Below are positions 27,678 through 35,394 of a DNA stretch of 64,000 nt, one piece after another. The position numbers and the translations under genes were made by a program. The notes beneath the pieces were generated by a model. That model was not told the DNA's origin. It searched no databases and saw nothing but the letters and a program-made list of their open reading frames with translations. The first letter of the stretch is position 1. Every line of letters starts with the position of its first letter. Source of the stretch: Streptomyces sp. HUAS YS2 (GTDB lineage: Bacteria > Actinomycetota > Actinomycetes > Streptomycetales > Streptomycetaceae); NCBI RefSeq assembly GCF_033343995.1, contig NZ_CP137573.1:4745001-4809000 (forward strand), in the 5' to 3' direction.

Positions 27678-28169
27678 TCAGGCCCCTGTCGTCAGTCTGG
27701 TCGGGCTGGTGCCCGTGATCAGGGTGGCGAGGGCGGTGTCGATGTCGCGGCCGAGGTACCAGTCGCCGGTGTGGTCGAGGCTGTAGACGCGGCCTTCCGC
27801 GTCGATGGCGAGGACGGCCTGGTGGTCGCCCTCCTCGCCGAGGGGCGTGATCTCGGTGTCGAGGGCGCGGCCGAGGTCGCCGAGGGTGCGGGCGAGGTGG
27901 AGTCCGGCGAGCGGGTCGATGCGGACGGCGGCGGGGGCGATGTGCCGGCCGGTGCCGGGGCCGGTGACCTGGAGTCCGCCGAATTCGGCCCAGGCCTCGA
28001 CGGCGGCCGGGAAGACGGCGTGCCGGTGTCCGGCCGGGGAGACGTGGGCGCGCAGGGTGTCGGCCCAGTGTTCGGCCTGCTTGATGTCCCATCGGCCGGG
28101 CTGCCAGCCCGCCTCGCGGAGGACCGCGTCGACGTTGCCGGGGAACCGGGTGGTGTGGAGGTCGGGCAT
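27678..28169 (-). CDS. SUKH-3-type immunity protein
   Basis: A 163-residue soluble protein read as SUKH-3: an AVLREAGW start, a long helical segment, EFGGLQV, and late DHTGDWYLGRDIDTALATLI with its characteristic Gly/Trp region. SUKH proteins are a large group of immunity proteins against contact-dependent or secreted polymorphic toxins, typically nucleases or deaminases. It starts 11 bp after the stop of a YwqJ-type deaminase on the same strand, the toxin-then-immunity order expected for such a pair. No database search was done. Confidence 0.75.
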   Translation of the reverse strand: MPDLHTTRFPGNVDAVLREAGWQPGRWDIKQAEHWADTLRAHVSPAGHRHAVFPAAVEAWAEFGGLQVTGPGTGRHIAPAAVRIDPLAGLHLARTLGDLGRALDTEITPLGEEGDHQAVLAIDAEGRVYSLDHTGDWYLGRDIDTALATLITGTSPTRLTTGA

Positions 28170-28179
28170 GCGGTGCGGG

Positions 28180-28704
28180 TCAGCCGTTCTGGGCGGTCGG
28201 GGCAGTGGGTTCGACGGGCTGGACGCCGAAGTGGGCGAGCATCGCCGTACAGGTGCGGCAGGGTGCGGCGTAGCTGCCGTGGAGCGGGTCGCCGTCCTCG
28301 CGGATGCGCCGCGCGGTGAGCTTGGCGTGCTTGAGGGAGCGGCGGGCCTCGCTGTGGGTGAGCGGCTTGCGCTGGGCGCGCTTGGATCGGCTGCTCTCGG
28401 CGGATGTGAGGTGCCGGGAGAGCAGGATGGCTTCGGGGCAGCGGCCGGTGAAGCGTTCGCGCTGGTTGCTGGTGAGGGTGTCGAGGAAGTCCTGGACGAG
28501 GGCGTGCAGGACGGGTGCCTGGTCGCCGCGGCCTGCGGTGCAGGTGAGGGTTTCGCCGCGGACGGAGAGGGCGGCGCCGACGGTGGGCAGGATGCCGTCG
28601 CGGCGGTGTCGGAGTGAGGGTGCGCGGTGGGGCTCCGTGGTGCTCCAGCTGAGGCGTGGGTCACCCTGTGTGTGGGGTGGTGCGGGTGGTTGTGTTGCGT
28701 ACAT
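28180..28704 (-). CDS. YwqJ-type deaminase
   Basis: A 174-residue protein with the deaminase-fold zinc ligands in YwqJ form: GRCPEA with C89 and E91 (Cys instead of the usual His) and PCRTC with C149 and C152. YwqJ-family deaminases are known as toxin domains of polymorphic systems, predicted to act on nucleic acids or nucleotides. Here it is free-standing, with no secretion leader, WXG or LXG module. The ATG at 28704 is chosen because GGAGGG lies 13-18 bases upstream. It is followed by a SUKH-3 gene, its likely immunity partner. Confidence 0.72.
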   Translation of the reverse strand: MYATQPPAPPHTQGDPRLSWSTTEPHRAPSLRHRRDGILPTVGAALSVRGETLTCTAGRGDQAPVLHALVQDFLDTLTSNQRERFTGRCPEAILLSRHLTSAESSRSKRAQRKPLTHSEARRSLKHAKLTARRIREDGDPLHGSYAAPCRTCTAMLAHFGVQPVEPTAPTAQNG

Positions 28705-28949
28705 GGTGCTCGTCTTCCCTCCCTGCAATCCCCCGAGTTGCGTGAACAGCCTGCCAAACGGGGTGCCCGCTGTGGAAGCTGGGTGGAGAAACGTGCCCTT
28801 CGGTGTGTCGCGGTCATAGCCGTTCCGTCATGCGGTCGTGACACTTGGTCACGGTCGGTGCGGGTGGGGGTTCGGACTCGGGCGGCCCTGGCCGGGCACC
28901 GCATAGGCTGTGCGGAATCAGCCAGCAGCCAGCGCAGGGGGCAACCGCC

Positions 28950-29927
28950 ATGACGACAGGTCGGCTCGGGCAGGATGCCGCGCCACCGAACGCGGCCTAC
29001 GCCGGGCAGGTCGTGCACTTCCCGGACCCGGTCCGGGCTTCCCGGCATCCCCGAGGGGTGCGGGTCGACGAGCACGGTTACCCGGATTTCTCGCCGTACG
29101 CCCGTGCGGCGGCGGAGATCGCGGAGCCGCCGCAGGGCTTCGGCGTCGACGAGCTGCGGCTGACGGACTATGTGTCCGCGAACGCGGCGCTGGCCGCTTC
29201 GGGGCACGAGCTGTGGGACACGATCCCTGCGGTGGCGACGCCGCACGGCTGGACGTGGCATCACGTGGCGGGGACGCGGCGGATGGAGCTGGTCCCGGTC
29301 GAGGTGAAGGCGCTGCTGCGGCATCACGGTGGTGTGGCGACGGCGGCGGTGGACCACGGCAAGCGCGGGACCCGGCCGCTGCAGGAGACCCGGCCCGCGC
29401 ACTTCGGGCTGCCGAAGGCGCGGATGTCGGTGTCGGAGCAGCAGTTGCAGGGCGTGGAGGAGGACCTGGGGTACCGCCTGCCGGGCGGGTACCGGTCGTT
29501 CCTGAAGGCGGCGGGCGGCTGTGCGCCGGTCGGCGCGGCGCTCGACGCGGAGCTGGGTCTCCTTGTGGACCAGCCGTTCTTCACGGTGCGTGAGGAGGCG
29601 GGCGTCAACGACCTGGTGTACGTCAACAAGTGTCTGCGGGACCATCTGACGAAGGACTACCTGGGCGTCGCGTTCGTGCAGGGCGGCATCCTGGCGGTGA
29701 AGGTGCGCGGCGAGGGTGTCGGTTCGGTGTGGTTCTGCGCGTACGACGACGCGCGGGACCGGAACGGTCTGAGCGTGCAGGAGCGGGCGGAGACCCTGTT
29801 GCTGCCGTGCGGTACGGACTTCGACGATTTCCTGCAGCGTCTGGCGGGCAATCCGCCGGAGTTGGAGACGGTGGCGAACCTGATGGTCGACGGCGGCTTC
29901 GCGCAGGTCGTCGCGGTGGGGGAGTGA
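28950..29927 (+). CDS. WHH-nuclease-like / SUKH (SMI1-KNR4) fusion protein
   Basis: Encodes 325 residues. The N-terminal half carries the pattern of WHH/HNH toxin nucleases: DEHGYPDFSPYA, then HGWTWHHVAGTRRMELVP with W103-H104-H105 and RHHGG at 124-128. In active relatives a His usually follows LVP by four residues; here that position is K120, so the nuclease is probably degenerate. The C-terminal half (about 145-310) is a SUKH domain: VEEDLGYRLPGGYRSFLKAAGG, then a DFDDFLQRL end. A toxin-like and an immunity-like domain in one chain is unusual. An AGGGGG ribosome site precedes the ATG. It is divergent from the YwqJ gene and leads into the next gene. Confidence 0.72.
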   Translation: MTTGRLGQDAAPPNAAYAGQVVHFPDPVRASRHPRGVRVDEHGYPDFSPYARAAAEIAEPPQGFGVDELRLTDYVSANAALAASGHELWDTIPAVATPHGWTWHHVAGTRRMELVPVEVKALLRHHGGVATAAVDHGKRGTRPLQETRPAHFGLPKARMSVSEQQLQGVEEDLGYRLPGGYRSFLKAAGGCAPVGAALDAELGLLVDQPFFTVREEAGVNDLVYVNKCLRDHLTKDYLGVAFVQGGILAVKVRGEGVGSVWFCAYDDARDRNGLSVQERAETLLLPCGTDFDDFLQRLAGNPPELETVANLMVDGGFAQVVAVGE

Positions 29928-29932
29928 GCTCG

Positions 29933-32293
29933 ATGGTGACGTTCGCACAGGCGCAGGAGCGCGCCGAGGAGTGGGTGAACGGCGATCTGCCCGCGTACCA
30001 GCACCGTGAGGTGCGGGTGCGGGAGTTCGAGCTGGGCTTCGTGGTGTGGGCGGAGGACCGGGAGGACGGTCCGAGGTCCGACGGCGGGCGGCAGCGGCTG
30101 GTGATCGCGCGGGACAGCGGTGAGGCGACGCTGTGGCCGGAGCTGCCGGTGGGTGAGGTCATCCGCCGGTACGAGGAGGAGTACGGCGGTCCGGACGCGG
30201 CGCCGGGTGCGGCGCCGCCGGCCCCACCGGAGCGCATCGATCTGAATCAGACGTCGTTCCTTCTGACGCCGCCGGAGTGGTTGCAGGAGGCGGCGGACCG
30301 GGCGGGGATCCCGGACGGCCGGAGCTCGGGGGCGGGTGCCGCGGCGCCGTCGCCGGATCCCGTACCGGCGCCGGCCCCGGCTGCCGCGCCGGCGCCGCCG
30401 GCCCCGACTCCCGCGCCCGCCCCGGCGCCCGCCCCGGCTTCGGCGTCGGGTGGCAGTGGTGCGTGGGCGGACGTGAGCGCGGGCGGCGACGGCGATGTGT
30501 CCGTGCCGCTGCCTGCGACGGTGTTCGCGCCGCCGCTGTCGGGTGCCGACGACGACGACACGCCGCCGCCGATCACCGGCGCGGACGCGCCGACGGCCCT
30601 GATGTCGGGCGGCAGCCAGCTGCCGAAGACGGCGATCGCCACGCCCGCGCTGACGCACGGCCCCGCCGCTCCGGGCGGCCCGGGTGCGGGCGGCGCGACC
30701 CCGCCGCCTCCGCCGGGCGCTCCGGGCGGTGACGCGTACATTCCGACGCAGCTGGTCTCGCAGCTGGGTCCCGGCGGCCCGACGCCGCCCGGTCAGCCCG
30801 GCCCGGCCGGTCCGCCCGCGCCCCCGGCGCCGCCCGGCCCGCACACTCCGCCGCAGCCGGTGCACCATGCCGCGACGATGCTGGCGAGTCCGCAGAGCCT
30901 GGGTGGTGCGGGTGGGGCGACTCCGCCTCCGCCGCCGGGTCCTCCGGGTGTCCCGGGTGCTCCGGGTACGCCTCCGCCGCCCGCGCCGCCGGGTGTTCCG
31001 GGTGGTGCGACGCCGGCGCAGCCGGTGCATCACGCGGCGACGATGCTGGCGAGTCCGCAGAGCCTGGGTGGTGCGGGTGGGGCGACTCCGCCTCCGCCGC
31101 CGGGTCCTCCGGGCGCGCCGGGTGCTCCGGGTACGCCTCCGCCGCCCGCGCCGCCGGGTGTTCCGGGTGGTGCGACGCCGGCGCAGCCGGTGCATCACGC
31201 CGCGACGATGCTGGCGAGCCCGAACCAGATCGGCGGTCCCGGAGTACCTCCGCCGCCCGCCCCGCCCGGTGCTCCCGGCGGTCCGGCTCCGTTCCCGCCG
31301 CAGCAGGCCCAGCCGACCGGTCAGCCGACCGTCGGCCCCGGCTACCAGGCCGTCCTGCGCTACCGCGCGCCCGACGGCTCCGAGGCGCAGATCATCCGGC
31401 GTTCGGCGCCGGGGACGCCGCACCCGGAGTGGCAGATCCTGCACGAGCTGCGTGCGATGAACGTGCCGCCGCAGCAGGTGCTGGAGCTGCACACGGAGCT
31501 GGAGTCCTGCGAGCTGCCGGGCGGGTACTGCGCGCGGATGATCCGGGAGACCTGGCCGCAGGCGCGGATCACCAACATCGCCCCGTACGGCCGGGACCAC
31601 GCGGGCCGGCAGCAGGGCATGCAGCAGCTGCTGACCCACCAGGGCGAGCTGCACCAGGTCGCGGACGGTCCGGCGCGGCCCGCGCCGGTGCGCGCGCCGC
31701 TGCCGCAGGTGCAGCCGGCGCCGCCGATCCCGCCGGAGGGTGTCGCGCAGGAGCTGGCCGGGGCGTTCGGCCCGGCGATCTGCCGGTTCGACCAGCGGGC
31801 GGTGTCCCGGCAGGGCGTGCCCGAGGTCGTGGCGGTGACGCTGGTGTGGGCGGGTCTGCCGGCGGACTTCGGTCCGTTCTTCTGGGCCCAGCCGGCCCAG
31901 CCGGTCGTTCCGACGCTGGCGGAGCTGGCGGCGCAGCGGCAGGTCCAGCCGCCCTCGGACGCGGGCTCGTACCTGGTGCTCGGTTCGGACTTCGGGCGAG
32001 CGATCTGTGTCCAGTACGGCACGGCGCACATCGTGGCGGTGCCGGTGGAGCCGGGGCCGGACGGCCGGTGCATGGCACCGCAGTTCGTGAACAGCGGACT
32101 GCCGGAGTTCACCCGGTCCATGGCGCTGCTCGGCCGGATGTGGCGGCTGCGGTTCGGTCTGACGCCGGAGCAGGCGGGGCGCTGGACGGTCGACTTCCAG
32201 GCGCAGCTGGCGATGCTGGACCCGGCGGCGCTGGCGTCGCCGGAGAACTGGTGGTCGGTGCTGCTCGAGCAGATGTGGGACGGGCTTCTGTGA
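29933..32293 (+). CDS. YrhB-like / Pro-rich / nucleotide deaminase / SUKH-4 fusion
   Basis: A 786-residue cytoplasmic protein. Residues 1-85 resemble YrhB/Imm35 immunity proteins. About 85-470 is a Pro/Ala/Gly-rich linker with QPVHHAATMLASP repeats. About 470-560 is a deaminase fold like the XOO_2897 group, with H497-P-E499 and CELPGGYC (C526, C533) as zinc and catalytic ligands. About 600-786 is SUKH-4-like, with the late PQFVNSGLPEFTRSMALLG. Two immunity-type modules thus flank one toxin-type module. The start ATG at 29933 follows GGGGAG; a GTG at 29924 overlapping the upstream stop is possible. It is probably co-transcribed with the upstream SUKH fusion. No secretion signal is visible. Confidence 0.72.
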   Translation: MVTFAQAQERAEEWVNGDLPAYQHREVRVREFELGFVVWAEDREDGPRSDGGRQRLVIARDSGEATLWPELPVGEVIRRYEEEYGGPDAAPGAAPPAPPERIDLNQTSFLLTPPEWLQEAADRAGIPDGRSSGAGAAAPSPDPVPAPAPAAAPAPPAPTPAPAPAPAPASASGGSGAWADVSAGGDGDVSVPLPATVFAPPLSGADDDDTPPPITGADAPTALMSGGSQLPKTAIATPALTHGPAAPGGPGAGGATPPPPPGAPGGDAYIPTQLVSQLGPGGPTPPGQPGPAGPPAPPAPPGPHTPPQPVHHAATMLASPQSLGGAGGATPPPPPGPPGVPGAPGTPPPPAPPGVPGGATPAQPVHHAATMLASPQSLGGAGGATPPPPPGPPGAPGAPGTPPPPAPPGVPGGATPAQPVHHAATMLASPNQIGGPGVPPPPAPPGAPGGPAPFPPQQAQPTGQPTVGPGYQAVLRYRAPDGSEAQIIRRSAPGTPHPEWQILHELRAMNVPPQQVLELHTELESCELPGGYCARMIRETWPQARITNIAPYGRDHAGRQQGMQQLLTHQGELHQVADGPARPAPVRAPLPQVQPAPPIPPEGVAQELAGAFGPAICRFDQRAVSRQGVPEVVAVTLVWAGLPADFGPFFWAQPAQPVVPTLAELAAQRQVQPPSDAGSYLVLGSDFGRAICVQYGTAHIVAVPVEPGPDGRCMAPQFVNSGLPEFTRSMALLGRMWRLRFGLTPEQAGRWTVDFQAQLAMLDPAALASPENWWSVLLEQMWDGLL
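30854..31230 (+). repeat. 165-bp tandem repeats in the Pro-rich linker
   Basis: Three units begin at 30854, 31019 and 31184 with CAGCCGGTGCA. The first two are full 165-bp units (55 codons) that are nearly identical; the third diverges after about 40 bp. The exact multiple of three keeps the frame, so unit number can change without breaking the protein. There are no spacers, so this is not a CRISPR array. Confidence 0.9.
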
Positions 32294-32316
32294 GGTCCGC
32301 TCCTCGGTGAGCGCGT

Positions 32317-32350
32317 GAAGGGCCCGGTCCGGGTGCGGACCGGGCCCTTC
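32317..32350 (+). terminator. Terminator of the SUKH fusion operon
   Basis: A 15-bp perfect stem (32317-32331 with 32336-32350) with a GGTG loop, 23 bp after the stop codon. Confidence 0.88.
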
Positions 32351-32454
32351 GGGTTCCGGCGGCGCGGTGTGCCCGGAGTGTCGGGTCGCGGCCGGTTCGG
32401 TGCGATCCCGCAAGATCGGAGCAGGGGGTTCCGCGCACGAGAGGGGCTCCGCCG

Positions 32455-33393
32455 ATGAGGAAGCCGCACGTCTTCGCCGTCGTACGAGGGGTGCGCGGCT
32501 ACCGCCCCGCGCAGGTGGACCGGGTCCTCGCCGCGCTCTCCGAGGACCGTGACGCCGCCTGGGAGCGGGCCGCCCGGCTGACCGTGCTGGCCCGGGAGAT
32601 GGAGGAGGAGGCGGCGCGGCTGTGCGAGCGCGTCGAGGGTCTGGCGCCGCAGCGGTACGAGGTGCTGGGCGAGCGGGCCCGGCGGCTGCTGGTCCTCGCG
32701 GAGGAGGAGGCGGACGAGCTGGTCGCGGCGGCGACCGAGGAGGCCCGCGCGCTGCGGGACGAGGCCGGGGTGGAGGCGGACCGTTCCGCGGAGGCCGCGC
32801 GTGCGGAGGCGGACGGCGCGCTCGGGGCGGTGGACCGGGTTGCGGAGGAGCTGCTGGAGGCCGCCCGGGGCGAGGCGGAGGCGGTACGGGCGGGGGCCCG
32901 CGGCGACGTGGCGGCGCTGCGGGAGGAGGCGCGTACGGCCGTCGGGGACGCCCGGCTGCGGGCGGCGGCGCTGGTGGACGCGCGGGAGCAGGAGCAGGCG
33001 GTCCGGCGGGCGGAGGCGGAGCGGGCGGCGACCGCGCACGAGGAGGAGTGGTCGGCCCGGTACGCGGAGCGGGTCGCGGTGGCGGAGGCGGAACTCGCCG
33101 AGGCCGAGCGGGTCTTCGCGGAGGCGGAGCAGAGCGCGCGGCGCCGCCAGGAGGCGGCCGACGGCCGGGCCGGGGAGCTGCTGGCAGGCGCCCGGGCGAC
33201 CGGCGAGCGGGTGGCGCGGGAGACGGACCGGATCCTCGCCGAGCACACGACCGCGTGCGAGGCCACCCGGGCGCACATGGCGCACGTCCGCAACAGCCTG
33301 GCCACGCTGACGGGCCGGGCGGCGCGGGAGGAGGCCTCGGAGGGCGAGGAGGCCTCGGAGGGCGAGGGGGACGAGGAGGAGACGGAGGGATGA
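32455..33393 (+). CDS. DivIVA-like coiled-coil protein
   Basis: Encodes 312 residues, almost all heptad-rich Ala/Glu/Arg coiled coil. The first 30 residues (FAVVRGVRGYRPAQVDRVLAAL) match the start of DivIVA/cellulose-binding-like proteins of actinomycetes, in which the N-terminus binds curved membrane and the coiled coil polymerises. The tail is acidic, with tandem ASEGEE units. Streptomycetes use such proteins (DivIVA, Scy, FilP) in polar growth and the cytoskeleton; this is a shorter relative. It stands alone, ending 5 bp from the convergent MFS gene. Confidence 0.72.
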   Translation: MRKPHVFAVVRGVRGYRPAQVDRVLAALSEDRDAAWERAARLTVLAREMEEEAARLCERVEGLAPQRYEVLGERARRLLVLAEEEADELVAAATEEARALRDEAGVEADRSAEAARAEADGALGAVDRVAEELLEAARGEAEAVRAGARGDVAALREEARTAVGDARLRAAALVDAREQEQAVRRAEAERAATAHEEEWSARYAERVAVAEAELAEAERVFAEAEQSARRRQEAADGRAGELLAGARATGERVARETDRILAEHTTACEATRAHMAHVRNSLATLTGRAAREEASEGEEASEGEGDEEETEG

Positions 33394-33397
33394 GGGG

Positions 33398-34981
33398 CTA
33401 CTTCGCCGGTTCCTCGGACGGCTGCTCCGTCGCCGTGTCCTCGGCCCCGTCCGCGACCTCCTTGAGGACCGGGAAGCGGCGCGGCGCGATCGTGAGCAGG
33501 ACGACCAGCGCCAGGGCCGCCGCGACGGCCGCGCCGACGAAGACGTACTCCACGGCGGCGTCGACCGCGCGGCGCAGGTGGTCGGCCGCCGACGCGGTGA
33601 GGGTGCCGGGGGCGTCGAGGGCGCGGGCGAGGGAGTCGAGGTCGCCGCTGCCACCGAGGCGGGCGGCGAGGACGCCGTTGGCGATCGCGCCGAACAGGGC
33701 GGCGCCGACGCTCTGGCCGACCTGGCGGCAGAACAGGACGGACGCGGTGGTGGTGCCGCGCTCCTCGTACGGGACGGTCGACTGGACGCCCACGACGAGC
33801 GGGAGCTGGACGAAGCCGAGGGCGCCGCCGAGCAGCAGCATCAGCAGGGCGGGCTGCCAGGGTTCGCCGGGGAACGGCAGCAGGGGGAAGGCGAGCAGGA
33901 GGAGCAGGCCGGCGGACATGCCGGCGACGGCGGTGAGCCGGAAGCCGATGCGGCTGTAGGCACGGTTGGCGAAGGCGGCGGTGACCGGCCAGCTCAGGGT
34001 CATCGCGGACAGCACGAACCCGGCGGCGATCGGGCCGAGACCGAGGACGGCCTGCGCGTAGGTGGGCAGGAAGACGGTCGGGGCGACCATGAGCAGGCCG
34101 AGCGCGCCGAGCGCGAGGTTGACGGCGGCGATGGTGCGGCGGCGCCACACCCAGCCGGGGATGATCGGTTCCGCGGCGCGCCGTTCGATGAGGACGGTGA
34201 GGACGCCGAGGGCGAGGCTGCCGCCGAACAGGGCGAGGGAGGGGGCAGACAGCCAGGGCCAGGCGACGCCGCCCTGGACGAGTGCGGTGAGCAGCAGGGC
34301 GCCGGTGCCGAAGATGGCGAGGGCGCCGGGCCAGTCGACAACGGCGCGCTTCCCCGGGGCCGCCGTGGTGCCCGCGGGGGCCTTCGCGCGGGCGGGTTCG
34401 ACGAGGTAGCGGGCGACGAGCCAGAGGGCGATCAGGCCGACCGGGATGTTGACGAGGAAGATCCAGCGCCAGTCGGCGTAGCCGGCGAGCAGGCCGCCGG
34501 TCGTGGGTCCGGCGACGGAGGCGGTGGCCCAGACGGTGGAGAGCCTGGCCTGGATCTTCGGGCGTTCCTTCAACGGGTACAGGTCGGCGGCGATGGTCTG
34601 GATGGTGCCCTGGAGCGCGCCGCCGCCGAGGCCCTGCACGATGCGGAAGGCGATGAGGGCGGCCATGTTCCAGGCGGCGGCGCAGAGCAGCGAGCCGACG
34701 AGGAAGAGGACGATGCCGGTGATCAGGACGGGCTTGCGTCCGAAGGTGTCGGAGAGTTTCCCGTACACGGGCAGCGTGACGGTGACGGCGAGCAGGTAGC
34801 CGGAGAAGAGCCAGGAGAAGACGGCGAGGCCGCCGAGGTCGCCGACGATCTGCGGGACGGCGGTGGCGACGACGGTGCCGTCCAGGGCCGCGAGGCCCAT
34901 GCCGAGCATGAGGGCGGCGACGACGGGGCCCCTGCCGCGGGGCGTGGTCGTGCTCGCGCTCGCGGTCGTCGTCTCGGCCAC
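33398..34981 (-). CDS. MFS drug-efflux transporter (DHA2, 14-helix type)
   Basis: A 527-residue integral membrane protein with about 14 helices. It carries motif A GKLSDTFGRKP between helices 2 and 3, LDGTVVATAVPQI in helix 1 (DHA2 motif D1) and GPTTGGLLAGYADWRWIFLVNIPVG (split: motif C and the following loop). Proton-driven multidrug or antibiotic export is expected. The GTG at 34981 is chosen over an upstream in-frame ATG at 35023 because GGGGAGGA lies just before it. It is divergent from the ABC operon; no dedicated regulator is adjacent. Confidence 0.88.
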   Translation of the reverse strand: MAETTTASASTTTPRGRGPVVAALMLGMGLAALDGTVVATAVPQIVGDLGGLAVFSWLFSGYLLAVTVTLPVYGKLSDTFGRKPVLITGIVLFLVGSLLCAAAWNMAALIAFRIVQGLGGGALQGTIQTIAADLYPLKERPKIQARLSTVWATASVAGPTTGGLLAGYADWRWIFLVNIPVGLIALWLVARYLVEPARAKAPAGTTAAPGKRAVVDWPGALAIFGTGALLLTALVQGGVAWPWLSAPSLALFGGSLALGVLTVLIERRAAEPIIPGWVWRRRTIAAVNLALGALGLLMVAPTVFLPTYAQAVLGLGPIAAGFVLSAMTLSWPVTAAFANRAYSRIGFRLTAVAGMSAGLLLLLAFPLLPFPGEPWQPALLMLLLGGALGFVQLPLVVGVQSTVPYEERGTTTASVLFCRQVGQSVGAALFGAIANGVLAARLGGSGDLDSLARALDAPGTLTASAADHLRRAVDAAVEYVFVGAAVAAALALVVLLTIAPRRFPVLKEVADGAEDTATEQPSEEPAK

Positions 34982-35394
34982 CGGATGTCCTCCCCTTGCC
35001 GCCCGGATGTATTCCCTATGCATCTATTTCTTCGGGGGACACCCTCTCACTTGCACCTCACGCTGCGGGAGGGGGCAGGCTCGGGGAAAACGTCCCCGAG
35101 GGGCTCTCCGTCCACGGGTGGAGAACCCCTAGGGGGATCTCCCCCCTTGCGCCCAGGGGACGTTCGTTCCGGCGGAGGAGGTGCCGGGGGCGGCACGGTT
35201 CTTAACTTGTTCTTACGGGATCGACCTCGGGTCACGGGGGCCTGAGGAAAACCACAGGGCGGGTTTACGGGGAGCACCACTGTGCCTGTGCCTGTCGCCG
35301 AACAGACTGGATCCATCCCGCTCGACAGCTCCACTTCCGCTTCATCCCACTGCATTCGGCTTCATTCAGGCTTCACCGACATAGGAGACATACC
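34982..35394. other. Non-coding region with clustered hairpins between MFS and ABC operons
   Basis: A 413-bp divergent intergenic region without a convincing gene. It holds an AT-rich patch (35008-35035) next to the MFS gene. Three consecutive inverted repeats follow: CTCGGGG/CCCCGAG (35090-35110), GGGGCTCTCC/GGAGAACCCC with one mismatch (35110-35139) and GGGGGA/TCCCCC (35142-35155). About 240 bp of leader-like sequence then runs to the ABC gene. The hairpins may be operators, terminators or an attenuator. Confidence 0.6.

Noticed and set aside
25240..32293. Integrative element or prophage beside tRNA-Gln
   Set aside because: There is no integrase, excisionase, replication or structural gene, and no direct repeat of the tRNA 3' end was seen downstream; only one odd gene abuts the tRNA.
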